The notes: generated by a model not told the origin, from the letters alone. A stretch of DNA of 64,000 nucleotides from Hyphomicrobiales bacterium (GCA_021775425.1 JAJFHX010000022.1:116564-180563); one strand, 5' to 3'; positions 1-8,316 are shown, counted from the stretch's first letter. Translations and numbers: made by a program.

Positions 1-914
1 ATCTGGAAACAAACCAGCAAATCCATAAATTTGAAGGTCATCGCGGTTATGTCAATGCAGTCGCCTTTTCAAAAGACAGTAAGATGCTTTTCACAGCATC
101 TTATGACGGTGACATCCGTGCCTGGCATATCGGAACGCCACCGAAAGGTAGCCCAATACAGCAAGGTAGTATCATCCACTCGCATGGCTGGGGTTTAAAT
201 GTACTTGCGCTTATGCCGGATGGCGAGCGGTTGTTGTTCGGCTCCCTCAATGGTGTGGTCGGCTTACTTAACGTCAAAAAGAGAGAAGTCAAAGAAGTGG
301 GCTCGTTTCAGCATCCGGTTCTCTCGCTGGCAGTAAATCAAACCTCATCATGGTTCGCCACCGGTACCGGAGATGGTCACATACGCATTTTCGATAATAA
401 AAACCTGAAACTGATTGAGGATTATAAAGATTTTTACGGGCCCGTCTGGGGCCTCAGTTTTTCAGAAAACGGCAAACGGATTTACCGTGCCGGGCTGGAT
501 GATTTTATCGGCCATTGGCAGGTGCAGCCGAGAAAAGGTTTTGAAAAAACTCAAAGCAAATTCCCAAGACGCTTTCAGGTGAAAAAATCAGATGATCCCG
601 GCGCCATTGAATTCAGGCGCAAATGCTCCGTCTGCCACACGCTGATCCCTGATGATAAAAACCGCGCTGGTCCAACTTTGTACAAATTATTCGGCCGAAA
701 AGCTGGCACAGTGAAAGGGTATACCTATTCCAAAGCGCTGCTTGAAAGTGAACTGATTTGGAACGCAGAAACTATTGGCCGCCTGTTTGATGAAGGACCA
801 GACATCGTCACCCCCGGCACCAAAATGCCTATTCAGAGATTAAAAAGTGTTGAGCGCAGAGATGCCCTCATCAGTTATTTGAAAAAAGCAACTGAACCAG
901 AAACAGAAAACTAA
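1..914 (+). CDS. WD40-repeat / cytochrome c fusion protein (5' end outside window)
   Basis: The frame is open from base 3, so the gene begins upstream of the window; about 303 C-terminal residues are visible. The visible N-terminal part has WD40-type blades (GH...V.AVAFS...LFTAS.DG.IRAW, then ATGTGDGHIRIFD, then LSFSENGKRIYRAG.D), which form a beta-propeller for protein contacts. The C-terminal ~100 residues form a class I cytochrome c domain: a CSVCH heme-binding motif at 624-638 and a downstream GTKMP segment that would supply the axial methionine. Heme c attachment implies a periplasmic location. No membrane segment is visible in this part. Inferred role: periplasmic electron transfer or docking to a redox partner, possibly an oxidoreductase encoded just upstream. 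The domain call is firm and the partner is unknown. Confidence 0.85.
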   Translation, partial: LETNQQIHKFEGHRGYVNAVAFSKDSKMLFTASYDGDIRAWHIGTPPKGSPIQQGSIIHSHGWGLNVLALMPDGERLLFGSLNGVVGLLNVKKREVKEVGSFQHPVLSLAVNQTSSWFATGTGDGHIRIFDNKNLKLIEDYKDFYGPVWGLSFSENGKRIYRAGLDDFIGHWQVQPRKGFEKTQSKFPRRFQVKKSDDPGAIEFRRKCSVCHTLIPDDKNRAGPTLYKLFGRKAGTVKGYTYSKALLESELIWNAETIGRLFDEGPDIVTPGTKMPIQRLKSVERRDALISYLKKATEPETEN

Positions 915-981
915 CAATCAGGTTTGGTGCTGAACCAATAAATGCAATAATATAAATTATATCCCCTTGAGAGGAAACAAA

Positions 982-1107
982 ATGAAAGCATTTTTACTAA
1001 GTCTTGTCGTATTGCTGGTTGTCACAATTGGTAGCGGTTATGTACTCAATGGGCTCTTTTCATCGAGTGCGCAAGAAACTTTCACATCAACATCTACACG
1101 TCTGTGA
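982..1107 (+). CDS. Small single-pass membrane protein (41 aa)
   Basis: This short ORF starts at ATG 982, with a purine-rich GAGAGGAAAC ribosome-binding sequence about 7 bases upstream. It encodes 41 residues: a hydrophobic segment over roughly residues 3-22, then a polar Ser/Thr-rich tail ending in TSTRL. Its TGA stop overlaps the GTG start of the protease gene (1104-1107), which suggests translational coupling. The tail pattern resembles small conserved alphaproteobacterial membrane proteins I recall, but no function can be assigned. It could help anchor or export the neighbouring periplasmic proteins, which is inference only. Confidence 0.6.
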   Translation: MKAFLLSLVVLLVVTIGSGYVLNGLFSSSAQETFTSTSTRL

Positions 1108-2150
1108 TGTTGCGAACGTTCCATTTGTATCAGCTTCAAATGCGACCCAAAATTATCACTAAGTATTTAGCCGCCGGAATGATCACTTTCTGGCTGGCTG
1201 CTTCATGCCTGCTATCAGCAACTTTGCAGGCAAAAACTCGGCCAGAAACTTGGCCTGAAACCTGGCCAGAAACTTGGATTACCCAGTTCCTTAAAAACAA
1301 TCAGGCATCAATTGTCACCGTCTTGCCGCAAACTGGCAGAGCTGAAAGAAACTTAGCCGAACCAGAAGGCACCGGCGTTATTGTCCAACCTGGCAATCTG
1401 GTGCTCACAGCTAACCATGTTCTGGGTGCAGCCAACCGTATTTTGCTGCGTAAAACCGATGGCTCAGTTATCGAAGCGAAAATATTTTTAAGAGATCAGT
1501 CAACAGACCTGGCCTTGCTGGAAATTAACGAAACAATCAAAGCGATCGAATTTGAAGAGGGCGCACAGATAGGGGAGAACGTCTGCGCTTATGGCAATGC
1601 CTTTGGCCTAGGAATGAGTCTCTCATGTGGCATTGTCTCAGCAACTGACAAACGTGGCATAGGCTTTAATCGGGTTGAAGATTTTGTCCAAACCGATGCA
1701 GCGATAAATCCGGGTATGTCAGGCGCGCCTTTATTTAAAGAAAACGGCAAGCTCGCCGGCCTTGTCACTGCTATTTTCACCAAGAAATCAGATGGCAATC
1801 TGGGAGTTAATTTTGCCTCATCAACCAGATTGATCAAAGCATTCCTTGAAGACGCAAAAGACGGTGTCTTAAAACCGGTCAGAGCAGGAATGATCATGCG
1901 ACCAGCCCCTTTTAAAGGTGAAACCGGCAGAGCTGGCGGTCTTGTTATGCGTGTTATGGATAATAGTGCTGAGAAAATCGCCGGCATTCAGCAAGGTGAC
2001 CTCGTCATCAAAGCTGGCGATTTGGATGTGCGCAGCCAGGCAGATTATCTGGCCGCCATCGCTCTGAGCCAAAAAGAGAAAACTCTTGATCTCACATTGG
2101 TGAGAGGCAAGAACATACAAGTAATTACAATTAAACAGATTAACCCTTAA
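1104..2150 (+). CDS. Exported trypsin-like (S1C) serine protease with PDZ domain
   Basis: HtrA/Deg-type periplasmic endopeptidase of 348 residues. Residues ~20-43 look like a signal peptide or membrane anchor (KYLAAGMITFWLAASCLLSATLQA). The catalytic triad is visible as H105 (LTANHVLG), D135 (STDLALL) and S206 (GMSGAPL; the usual motif is GNSGGPL). A C-terminal PDZ domain covers roughly 260-345 (GLVMRV..NSAEKIAGIQQGD.V.K.G). It is short for the family, with one PDZ domain. The GTG at 1104 overlaps the upstream stop; ATG 1107 and ATG 1140 are alternatives, and 1140 gives the most typical signal peptide. After the signal lies a PETW-PETW-PETW repeat encoded by three 12-base units (1242-1277). 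Likely role: periplasmic protein quality control, or processing tied to the neighbouring redox genes. Confidence 0.85.
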   Translation: MMLRTFHLYQLQMRPKIITKYLAAGMITFWLAASCLLSATLQAKTRPETWPETWPETWITQFLKNNQASIVTVLPQTGRAERNLAEPEGTGVIVQPGNLVLTANHVLGAANRILLRKTDGSVIEAKIFLRDQSTDLALLEINETIKAIEFEEGAQIGENVCAYGNAFGLGMSLSCGIVSATDKRGIGFNRVEDFVQTDAAINPGMSGAPLFKENGKLAGLVTAIFTKKSDGNLGVNFASSTRLIKAFLEDAKDGVLKPVRAGMIMRPAPFKGETGRAGGLVMRVMDNSAEKIAGIQQGDLVIKAGDLDVRSQADYLAAIALSQKEKTLDLTLVRGKNIQVITIKQINP

Positions 2151-2170
2151 TTGAAAATGGATACGAGAAA

Positions 2171-2362
2171 ATGAGCGAAGAAGATTTCAACATGTCACTG
2201 AGAAAATTCCTAAAACAGGTCGGTGTCACATCACAAAAAGAACTGGAAGAGTTGGTGCGTTCAGAAACCGGCAAGTCAGGCAGCATAAAAGTCAAAATGG
2301 TGCTGACAGCAGAAGGCACATCACTCAATCATGTTGTCGAAGGCAATATCGAGCGTCCATAA
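2171..2362 (+). CDS. DUF6494-like small protein (63 aa)
   Basis: Small soluble, highly charged protein starting MSEEDFNMSLRKFLKQVG, followed by VTSQKELEELVRS and a C-terminal beta-rich half (KVKMVLTAEGTSLNHVVEG). This layout matches from memory the DUF6494 family of alphaproteobacterial proteins. No catalytic motif or membrane segment is present. It lies 20 bases after the protease and 18 bases before the ligase-like gene, so it is probably in one operon with them. Function unknown. The gene is probably real because of its codon use, tight spacing and family resemblance; the family name is less certain. Confidence 0.7.
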   Translation: MSEEDFNMSLRKFLKQVGVTSQKELEELVRSETGKSGSIKVKMVLTAEGTSLNHVVEGNIERP

Positions 2363-2380
2363 AATACAAAGAAGAATATT

Positions 2381-3157
2381 ATGACTATGATACTCCCGGC
2401 ACCAGAATTCCCCCCCCTGCTTCAGGGGCATATGTTCAGCGAAGGTGAAGACCTGATTTCTGAAATCATGAAAGGGGCTGAAAAAGGCATCCTGAGTGCA
2501 GGTGATCTTCTCTGGTCAACCTCAACTGATCGTGCTGAATGTGCCATTGTTCTTGAACCTGAAGTTATTGCAAATAAAGCTTTAGCTATGGTCCCTCTTG
2601 CTATGGTTGCTGTTGCTGACAGTCTTGGCGCAATCGCGCCGCCAAATCTCGCCGTGACATTTGGCTGGCCTGAAAATATCTACGCCAACGGGGCCATGGT
2701 CGGCAGAGTAAACATGAAATTTCCTGATTATGCAAAAGCTGATCAGGTGCCGAAATTTGCCATACTCTCATTGCAAATCAACATATCAGAAAGCACTGAT
2801 CAAACTGACCAGCAGCTGATGGAGCCGGGCGAAAATTTATCATCCACGGTTCTATATGAAGAAGGTTGTGGCGATCTTGACAGAACTCAGATCATTGAAA
2901 GCTGGTCACGTCATTTTTTAACCTGGATAGATACCTGGGAACAGGAAGGCTTTAAACCTGTGCATGAAAACTGGTTATTCCGTGCCAAAGACCGGAACGA
3001 ACAGGTTAGCTTAAAAGTTGGTGAAACAACCCATCAGGGCATGCTCATCGGACTTGATGAAGATGGCGGCATGTTATTGAAAAAAGAAGAAGGGGTTGCA
3101 CTTATTCCTTTGTCGGATTTCTGGTTCTATGATCAAAAAACCGGAGCCGGTCAATGA
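2381..3157 (+). CDS. Biotin/lipoate protein ligase-like protein with DUF4444 tail
   Basis: 258-residue protein resembling the alphaproteobacterial biotin/lipoate A/B ligase-like family with a C-terminal DUF4444 domain. The N-terminal half carries LEPEV....AL.MVPLAM.AVADSLGAIAPP and then FGWPENIYANGAMVGRV, the counterpart of the KWPND....KLAG region of BirA. The catalytic lysine position of true ligases appears as methionine (AMVGR), so classical biotinyl- or lipoyl-ligase chemistry is doubtful. The C-terminal ~60 residues (GETTHQGMLIGLDEDGGMLLKKE) look like a BPL_C/SH3-like barrel. It overlaps the next gene by four bases (ATGA at 3154), so the two are translationally coupled. I infer a binding or chaperone role rather than ligation. 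Confidence 0.75.
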   Translation: MTMILPAPEFPPLLQGHMFSEGEDLISEIMKGAEKGILSAGDLLWSTSTDRAECAIVLEPEVIANKALAMVPLAMVAVADSLGAIAPPNLAVTFGWPENIYANGAMVGRVNMKFPDYAKADQVPKFAILSLQINISESTDQTDQQLMEPGENLSSTVLYEEGCGDLDRTQIIESWSRHFLTWIDTWEQEGFKPVHENWLFRAKDRNEQVSLKVGETTHQGMLIGLDEDGGMLLKKEEGVALIPLSDFWFYDQKTGAGQ

Positions 3158-4197
3158 GTGATACAGCCACAACACCAGCCAGAAAAATAATCTGGAAGTC
3201 ATCCGGACTCCATCTGACAGAAAAAAACAAAGATGGTTGGCTCATGGTCACGCCCGATTTGCTGCGGGCATATTTCACCCGGCCGGAAATTCACCCGGTA
3301 GATGAATCCTGCGAAACGGAACACATGCTGTTCGAACGGCTCATGGAAACCCCGGAAGCAGAAATTACTGCTGATGAACTGAGCCGCATCAAAGATGAAG
3401 ATGCAAGAGAAAACTATCAGGTCATTCTCCGTTTCAGAGACCACCTTGTTGAGAACAAAACTCTGGAGAAAGCCTATCTCGCACTATTTACTTCAGAAAC
3501 ACCACCGGTCATCCCACCAGTATTTATTGGCCATATCGTTCATCTCATCCTGTCCAACATGCTATCAAAAGAGCGGGATCCGTTTATCCTCAGGGCAGCT
3601 GAAATATTTTTTCGCGAACAAAAAGTCACCACCGATGACGGCCAGATCATGTTCGCCGATGCAGAAGTTGTCGAACTTTATTCAGAGACCGGCGGCTTAG
3701 GAGGCCTTGGTAGCCTTCTGGCTGAATCAGGCACAAAAATGCAGCAGGTCTCGCTCGATGTCCTGACCAGAGAAAATGCAGAGCAATATTGGGACCGGGC
3801 TGACCAGTTCAATTTCGCGATTGATTACCGCTTTACTGAACCTGGCCCAGATGCCCTCGCGCGCGTTTTGGAAAAATGGGTTGATCATCTGCTTGGTGTC
3901 TCGGTTCGCATCCAGGCAATGCAGTCTATTTCGGATGAAAAATGGTCCTGGCATATCGGGCTGGATAGCGCCTCAACCAAAATTTTAAATGATCTTTACA
4001 ACGGAACTCCGGTTGAAGAAGAAACCATTGCCAATATAGCCGGTCTCTTTCGGCTCGAGTTCAGAAACAAAAGTGATGTCATGTCACCACTTCGTGGCAA
4101 AGCCGTTTACCTTGGTCTTGCCATGTCAAATGATAAGACCATTAACATGAAACCACAAAATATTCTGGTTAACCTGCCTGTCAGGGAGCCAAATTAG
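3154..4197 (+). CDS. DUF6352 family protein
   Basis: 347-residue soluble protein that I recognise as the DUF6352 type. It has WKSSG.HL near the N-terminus, then DLLRAY..RPEIHPV..SC, RAAE.FFREQKVT, DAEVVELY..TGGLG.LGSLL, and near the end WHIGLD......LNDLYNG and YLGLAM. No signal peptide, membrane segment or known catalytic motif is visible. The start is fixed by the ATGA overlap with the ligase-like gene. The family occurs, as I recall, next to ferredoxin/DUF3305/DUF3306 genes in alphaproteobacteria, which fits the rest of this region. Function unknown; a cytoplasmic role in maturing or assembling a redox enzyme is inference from neighbours. Confidence 0.75.
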   Translation: MSDTATTPARKIIWKSSGLHLTEKNKDGWLMVTPDLLRAYFTRPEIHPVDESCETEHMLFERLMETPEAEITADELSRIKDEDARENYQVILRFRDHLVENKTLEKAYLALFTSETPPVIPPVFIGHIVHLILSNMLSKERDPFILRAAEIFFREQKVTTDDGQIMFADAEVVELYSETGGLGGLGSLLAESGTKMQQVSLDVLTRENAEQYWDRADQFNFAIDYRFTEPGPDALARVLEKWVDHLLGVSVRIQAMQSISDEKWSWHIGLDSASTKILNDLYNGTPVEEETIANIAGLFRLEFRNKSDVMSPLRGKAVYLGLAMSNDKTINMKPQNILVNLPVREPN

Positions 4198-4341
4198 AAT
4201 TTTATAAAAACACAGAAAACGTCTAAAATATCAGCAAAGGCCCCGCAATTTTAAGTCGTCACAGCTTTATTATTAAGGGCCAAAATCAAACAGAGCTATA
4301 GACCAAATAGCCAACAAACAGAGTAAAGAAAAGGGTTCAAA

Positions 4342-4656
4342 ATGTCTGGTTCAATATTACATTCAAACATCTCACGAATTGTTGCTGCCGTGTTGGCAGT
4401 TCTTCTCATCGTCTTTGGCTGGATTCAATTCTGCAGCACATCCTCTCCGACCAGAACAACTGATAGCAGCACACTTTCAGCCAAGCAGCTTGCCAACTTA
4501 GGCCTGAGCAACAAGGACGATAAGTGTAACAAAGAACGTTCAGCCGAAATTGACCAGATGATCAAAGACGGTTTCATAAAGCAGGAAGCGGCAGCCAAAG
4601 CAAAGCAGGATGCTTATAACTTATGCATATCAAGACGCGACATTAATTTACGCTGA
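4342..4656 (+). CDS. Hypothetical membrane-anchored small protein
   Basis: 104-residue protein with one strongly hydrophobic segment (about residues 11-30, SRIVAAVLAVLLIVFGWIQF). A polar, charged outer part follows with cysteines near residues 31, 57 and 93. The start has a good AAGGG sequence six bases upstream. I do not recognise the family. The soluble part, with KCNKERSAEIDQMIKDG and AAAKAKQDAYNLC, looks alpha-helical, and the last two cysteines could form a periplasmic disulfide. It stands alone, 144 bases after the DUF6352 gene and converging on the ferredoxin gene. Probably a real gene of unknown function. Confidence 0.55.
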   Translation: MSGSILHSNISRIVAAVLAVLLIVFGWIQFCSTSSPTRTTDSSTLSAKQLANLGLSNKDDKCNKERSAEIDQMIKDGFIKQEAAAKAKQDAYNLCISRRDINLR

Positions 4657-4742
4657 TTGGTAATTATGTTTCTCCGGCAGCCTGGGTGAAAATATCTCAC
4701 TTAGTAGATCTGGCTCAGTAGAATTGACTTGGAAGCCCTGAC

Positions 4743-6782
4743 TTAACTGTCTTTCTTTAAGAAGTCATCGACAGTCAGGCCTTCTCTTTCTGCCACAATA
4801 TAATCATCCGTTGTGCGAGGGACAGGCCTTTGTGCAATTGCAAAAGGGTCACCCCCGCCAGCGGCCAGAGTTTCCAAACGGCAAGTATCACACATCTGAA
4901 TAAGTTTTGCGCTGTCATCCGTCTGATACATCCGGTGGATACCGGCAAGTTTTTCGCTAATCCGTTCAATGGTTGACCGTGCCGCAAATCCATTGCCGCA
5001 TTTAATGCATTCAAACGGCTCTTCCTCATTCAGAGTGATCGGTTGCATCGCCCCAGGTGTCAGATTTAATTGTGATGTAAGAGTGATCGCCCCTTCCGGG
5101 CAGGTCACCCGGCAAATACCGCACTGCACACAGGCCGCCTCAACAAATCTCAGCTCAGGTTTATCAGGGTTATCCCGCAACGCATCGGCCGGGCAGGCTG
5201 AAACACAGGCGAGGCACAACGTGCATTTGTCTGTGTCTACATTTATGGCACCATAAGGTGCTGTGTCATTTAAGGGAATGATTTCAATCGAAGATGAAGA
5301 CGCTTCGGCAACCGCACCAATCACTGTCCGCGCCACCTCCCGTTTATTGCCAAGAGGTAAAAATTCTTTGGTGGCAACAGATTTGAGCGCCGCATCAGAC
5401 CAGAGTTGGTCTTGAACAATATCCGGATCAGCTTCAAGTATGAGCGAAATACGCTCCCCGTCAATTCCAAGTCCGGTCAAAATAGCATGGCTGAGCTCAA
5501 TTTCATTTTGTACAGCAGCATACTCTTCTGCATTGCGCGGGTCACCTAGTATAATTATTTGAGAAAAACCGGCAGCCAGCGCAGCCATCATCGCATCATG
5601 CCCAACACCAGATGTTGCGTGCATTTCAAGCGGGATAACATCAGCTGGCAACCCATCACCATACCGCGCCATAACAGTGATCAATTCCATTCCGTGTTCG
5701 CTATCAATAAATAACAACCGGGGTGCTTTGCCACCGGCAGCCAGAAAACTGCGGGCAAGGGTTTGAATTTCAGAGATGTGATCAGCCCGCTCAGGATATT
5801 GATAATAAACAGCACCCGTCGGACAATGCGCCGCACAATTGCCGCATCCGCCGCAAATATCAACATTCACTTCAACAATGTCACCATTCGGCGTGATAGC
5901 CCCAGCCGGGCAATTATCGATACATTTAGAACAACCTGTTTTTTGTGAACGAGAATGCGCGCAGATCTCAGAATTATACCCGACATATAACGGCTTCTCA
6001 AACTCTCCCACCATGTCAGTCGCATCAAAAATGGCCCGCATAACCTGAGCCGGGTCTCCAGCATCCGGTTTAAAATATCCATCCCGACCCTGATGACGGG
6101 GAAACAAAGGCGCATCATTAGAAAGGTCAAAAATAACACTGCATTGAGATTTAGCCCCATCCCGCGCCATGGTAAATTCAAGTTCAGATTTAGAAGAAGG
6201 TATCATCGGCGCATAACCATCCGTTACCACTTCAAAAGCACCAAAACTGCCTGAAACTTTTTTCACCTTGCCTCTGAACACAGGAAACTCCAGAACACTC
6301 GGCAGGATAATATCTTCATCATTGGTCAGCAGCAGTGAAACAGAAAGATCTTTATTAAGTAGCTTTGCTGCATCAAAAGCCTCTTGCCCCTCACCAATCA
6401 CCAGACACAATCCATCACTTAAAATCGCTTTGCTGCGCAATGGTTTTTGCTGGAGTTGCGCCTGGGCTAACAGCGCTGCCATTTTCGGTGCAGTTTTTTT
6501 GCCATCTTTACTCCACCCGGCCTTCTCGCGAATATTGAAAAAATAGGGGGCCGGTTTTTCAGCTTCCTCAGCAATTTCAGAAAACAGAATTTGTTCCTGA
6601 GTACAACCAACACAAACAGGAACATCACCAAGAGCAGCTTCAAAATTTTCAATGCCGGTGCGGCAAAGATTATCATGAACAAAGAGCGCCTCCCCTCCAA
6701 TCGCTTTGCCAATTGCCTCACCATCTACCACCATAGATTTTTCGCAATTGCAGATTAAAGTTTTTGTCTTCACGGGTGCCAT
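4743..6782 (-). CDS. Multi-cluster 4Fe-4S ferredoxin-type protein (679 aa)
   Basis: Large soluble iron-sulfur protein. Two bacterial-ferredoxin modules are clear. The first is at ~284-320 (CSKCIDNCPAGAI and CGGCGNCAAHCPTGAV). The second is at ~525-570 (CTLCLACVSACPADAL and CVQCGICRVTCPEGAI). Together they give room for four 4Fe-4S clusters. Extra cysteines sit at the N-terminus (C11, C13, C40, C57, C60), and a CIKCG...CDTC pair near the C-terminus could bind another cluster or zinc. A VIGEGQEAFDAAKLL stretch near residue 128 resembles a degenerate Rossmann motif. There is no signal peptide, so it should be cytoplasmic. It is divergent from DUF3305-DUF3306 across 97 bases. From memory this type of ferredoxin accompanies formate dehydrogenase genes; electron relay or cluster donation is inferred. 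Confidence 0.85.
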   Translation of the reverse strand: MAPVKTKTLICNCEKSMVVDGEAIGKAIGGEALFVHDNLCRTGIENFEAALGDVPVCVGCTQEQILFSEIAEEAEKPAPYFFNIREKAGWSKDGKKTAPKMAALLAQAQLQQKPLRSKAILSDGLCLVIGEGQEAFDAAKLLNKDLSVSLLLTNDEDIILPSVLEFPVFRGKVKKVSGSFGAFEVVTDGYAPMIPSSKSELEFTMARDGAKSQCSVIFDLSNDAPLFPRHQGRDGYFKPDAGDPAQVMRAIFDATDMVGEFEKPLYVGYNSEICAHSRSQKTGCSKCIDNCPAGAITPNGDIVEVNVDICGGCGNCAAHCPTGAVYYQYPERADHISEIQTLARSFLAAGGKAPRLLFIDSEHGMELITVMARYGDGLPADVIPLEMHATSGVGHDAMMAALAAGFSQIIILGDPRNAEEYAAVQNEIELSHAILTGLGIDGERISLILEADPDIVQDQLWSDAALKSVATKEFLPLGNKREVARTVIGAVAEASSSSIEIIPLNDTAPYGAINVDTDKCTLCLACVSACPADALRDNPDKPELRFVEAACVQCGICRVTCPEGAITLTSQLNLTPGAMQPITLNEEEPFECIKCGNGFAARSTIERISEKLAGIHRMYQTDDSAKLIQMCDTCRLETLAAGGGDPFAIAQRPVPRTTDDYIVAEREGLTVDDFLKKDS

Positions 6783-6879
6783 AAACTGTTCCTATTGCTT
6801 GCTCATAACTTAGAAATCATCTAAAAATAGAAGACTATAATATTCGCCTTTAGGCAAGGGTAAAGAGGAAGAAAATTTC
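6783..6879. promoter_or_regulatory. Divergent promoter region, ferredoxin / DUF3305
   Basis: This 97-base AT-rich gap separates the divergent ferredoxin gene (starting at 6782 on minus) from the DUF3305 gene (starting at GTG 6880 on plus). Both promoters must lie here or in the neighbouring 5' coding ends. A purine-rich AAGAGGAAG sequence precedes the GTG start on plus. I cannot assign -35/-10 boxes or an operator with confidence. Confidence 0.5.
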
Positions 6880-7479
6880 GTGTCACGTGAATTAAGAATA
6901 GATGTTGGCGTGATTGCTGAAAAACGCAAGGCCCGCTCTGAATGGGCTGACGATTATTGGGTGCCAACGGCCATTATTGAAGGTCATGTTCATCATAAAC
7001 CTGGTGAGATGATGCGCCAGACAGAAACCGGCACAATGTACTTCATGGGCTTTTCGGAAATTTACTGTCACGCCAAAGAAGCCGAAGCTTATGTCCATAA
7101 TTTTGAAAGTGAGATCCCGGCAATTTTTATCATTTTAAGACCAGATGATGATGATGAACACCCTTTGCCATGGTATGTCCACTCGGTAACTGTCTCCCCT
7201 TATGAAGCACAGGATTTCGCAGATTCGTCTGAAGAGATTATAGAGCGCGTCGCCATGCCAATGACGATTGCATCAGCACTGATGGAGTTCACAGATCAGC
7301 ATCATGAAGATGTTCCGTTTAAAAAAAGAAAGCGTGAGAATTTCAAAGAAGAAAAATTAATTTTCGGCAAAGAGCCGGTTTTTACCAGAACCAAAACCGA
7401 AAACAGCAACAATGCGACACAAAGATTAAGCGCAAGACAAACATCTGGCGCAAAAAAGAATGGTAAAGTAAATGACTGA
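6880..7479 (+). CDS. DUF3305 domain protein
   Basis: 199-residue protein matching the DUF3305 pattern: W....W.P.AII near the start, a middle with HAKEAEAYVHNFESEIPAIFIILRPDDD, then SPYEAQDFADSSEEIIERVAMP, and a conserved HHEDVPFKKRKR. The last ~40 residues are basic and probably disordered. No signal peptide or membrane segment. GTG start at 6880 with AAGAGGAAG upstream. It overlaps DUF3306 by eight bases, so the two are co-translated. From memory, DUF3305 and DUF3306 genes are neighbours of ferredoxin and molybdenum formate dehydrogenase genes; the biochemical role is unknown. Confidence 0.8.
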   Translation: MSRELRIDVGVIAEKRKARSEWADDYWVPTAIIEGHVHHKPGEMMRQTETGTMYFMGFSEIYCHAKEAEAYVHNFESEIPAIFIILRPDDDDEHPLPWYVHSVTVSPYEAQDFADSSEEIIERVAMPMTIASALMEFTDQHHEDVPFKKRKRENFKEEKLIFGKEPVFTRTKTENSNNATQRLSARQTSGAKKNGKVND

Positions 7480-8257
7480 AAAACAAGAAGAAAAAAGCTT
7501 CTTTGACCGTTGGTCATATCGCAAGGCCATGACAGAAGAAGCAAAAACAAAAGAGCTTAAAGAAGCAGCACTAGAACAACAGAATGCACTGGACCCGCAG
7601 ATAGATAATGCGGAAGTCAGACTGCAAGATGAAAGTGCTGAACTGCGACAAACCGGTATGCAGCCTGTCTCACCTGAAGAAGCCGAAGAGATGGAGCAAA
7701 ATCATGAAGCGGCTAAGGCGGTTGATCTTGAAACTCTGAACTATAATTCAGACTATCAGGTGTTCTTTAAAAAAGGTGTTCCAGAGCATTTAAAAAACAT
7801 GGCCATGCGCAAACTCTGGATCAGCAACCCGGTGCTGGCAAATGTTGACGGACTCAATGAATATGATGAAAATTTTGCAGACCCGGCGCTGAATACTTTT
7901 AAATCAATCTGGGATGTTGGCAAAGGTTACCTGACAGATGAAGACAAGCACACACCTGTCAAAGAGGCCGTCTCATCACTGGCTGATCCCGAAGAAGAGG
8001 GGGCTGATCAGTCAACTGAACAGGACCAGGATGAAAGCGAAATTTCAACTGAGAATGATCTTGAAGATGAGCAAAATGAAGAAGCTTCAGAGCACATCGA
8101 AACAGCACAAAACGCCCCCTCAGATGAGCAGAAAAACCAATCCGAATTTGCAGAATTAAGTGGCAATGAAGACCTCGAACCAGCCGTTTTTGCTGAAGAA
8201 GAAGAACCACAAAATAAACGGGTTTCAATGCGCAGTCGGCTGTTTGAAAATGAATAA
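7472..8257 (+). CDS. DUF3306 domain protein
   Basis: 261-residue protein of the DUF3306 type. It starts MTEKQEEKSFFDRWSYRK and has the conserved core YNSDYQVFFKKGVPEHLKN...RKLW.SNPVLAN.DGLNEYDENF (about residues 90-140). The C-terminal ~90 residues are very acidic and low in complexity (runs of Glu, Asp, Gln and Ser). That contrasts with the basic tail of its DUF3305 partner, so the two tails could interact; this is speculation. The start overlaps the upstream gene by eight bases. Cytoplasmic by absence of targeting signals. Function unknown, with context pointing to maturation or stability of an iron-sulfur or molybdenum redox enzyme. Confidence 0.8.
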   Translation: MTEKQEEKSFFDRWSYRKAMTEEAKTKELKEAALEQQNALDPQIDNAEVRLQDESAELRQTGMQPVSPEEAEEMEQNHEAAKAVDLETLNYNSDYQVFFKKGVPEHLKNMAMRKLWISNPVLANVDGLNEYDENFADPALNTFKSIWDVGKGYLTDEDKHTPVKEAVSSLADPEEEGADQSTEQDQDESEISTENDLEDEQNEEASEHIETAQNAPSDEQKNQSEFAELSGNEDLEPAVFAEEEEPQNKRVSMRSRLFENE

Positions 8258-8283
8258 CCTCAATGCTCAAAAAAACTAGACAA

Positions 8284-8316
8284 ATTGTCCACTATTTCAA
8301 CCGATAAGTGGACATT
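8284..8316. promoter_or_regulatory. Inverted repeat between DUF3306 and mrp
   Basis: An 8-base perfect inverted repeat, TGTCCACT (8286-8293) and AGTGGACA (8307-8314), with a 13-base spacer; matching A/T bases extend the symmetry outward. Only a short T run (TTTT) follows, so it is a weak terminator candidate. It could instead be an operator just upstream of mrp. Confidence 0.35.

Noticed and set aside
4969..6724. Several plus- and minus-strand frames of 60-105 residues inside the ferredoxin gene
   Set aside because: They are in other frames of a clear multi-cluster ferredoxin, with Cys/Arg-rich compositions typical of shadow frames.
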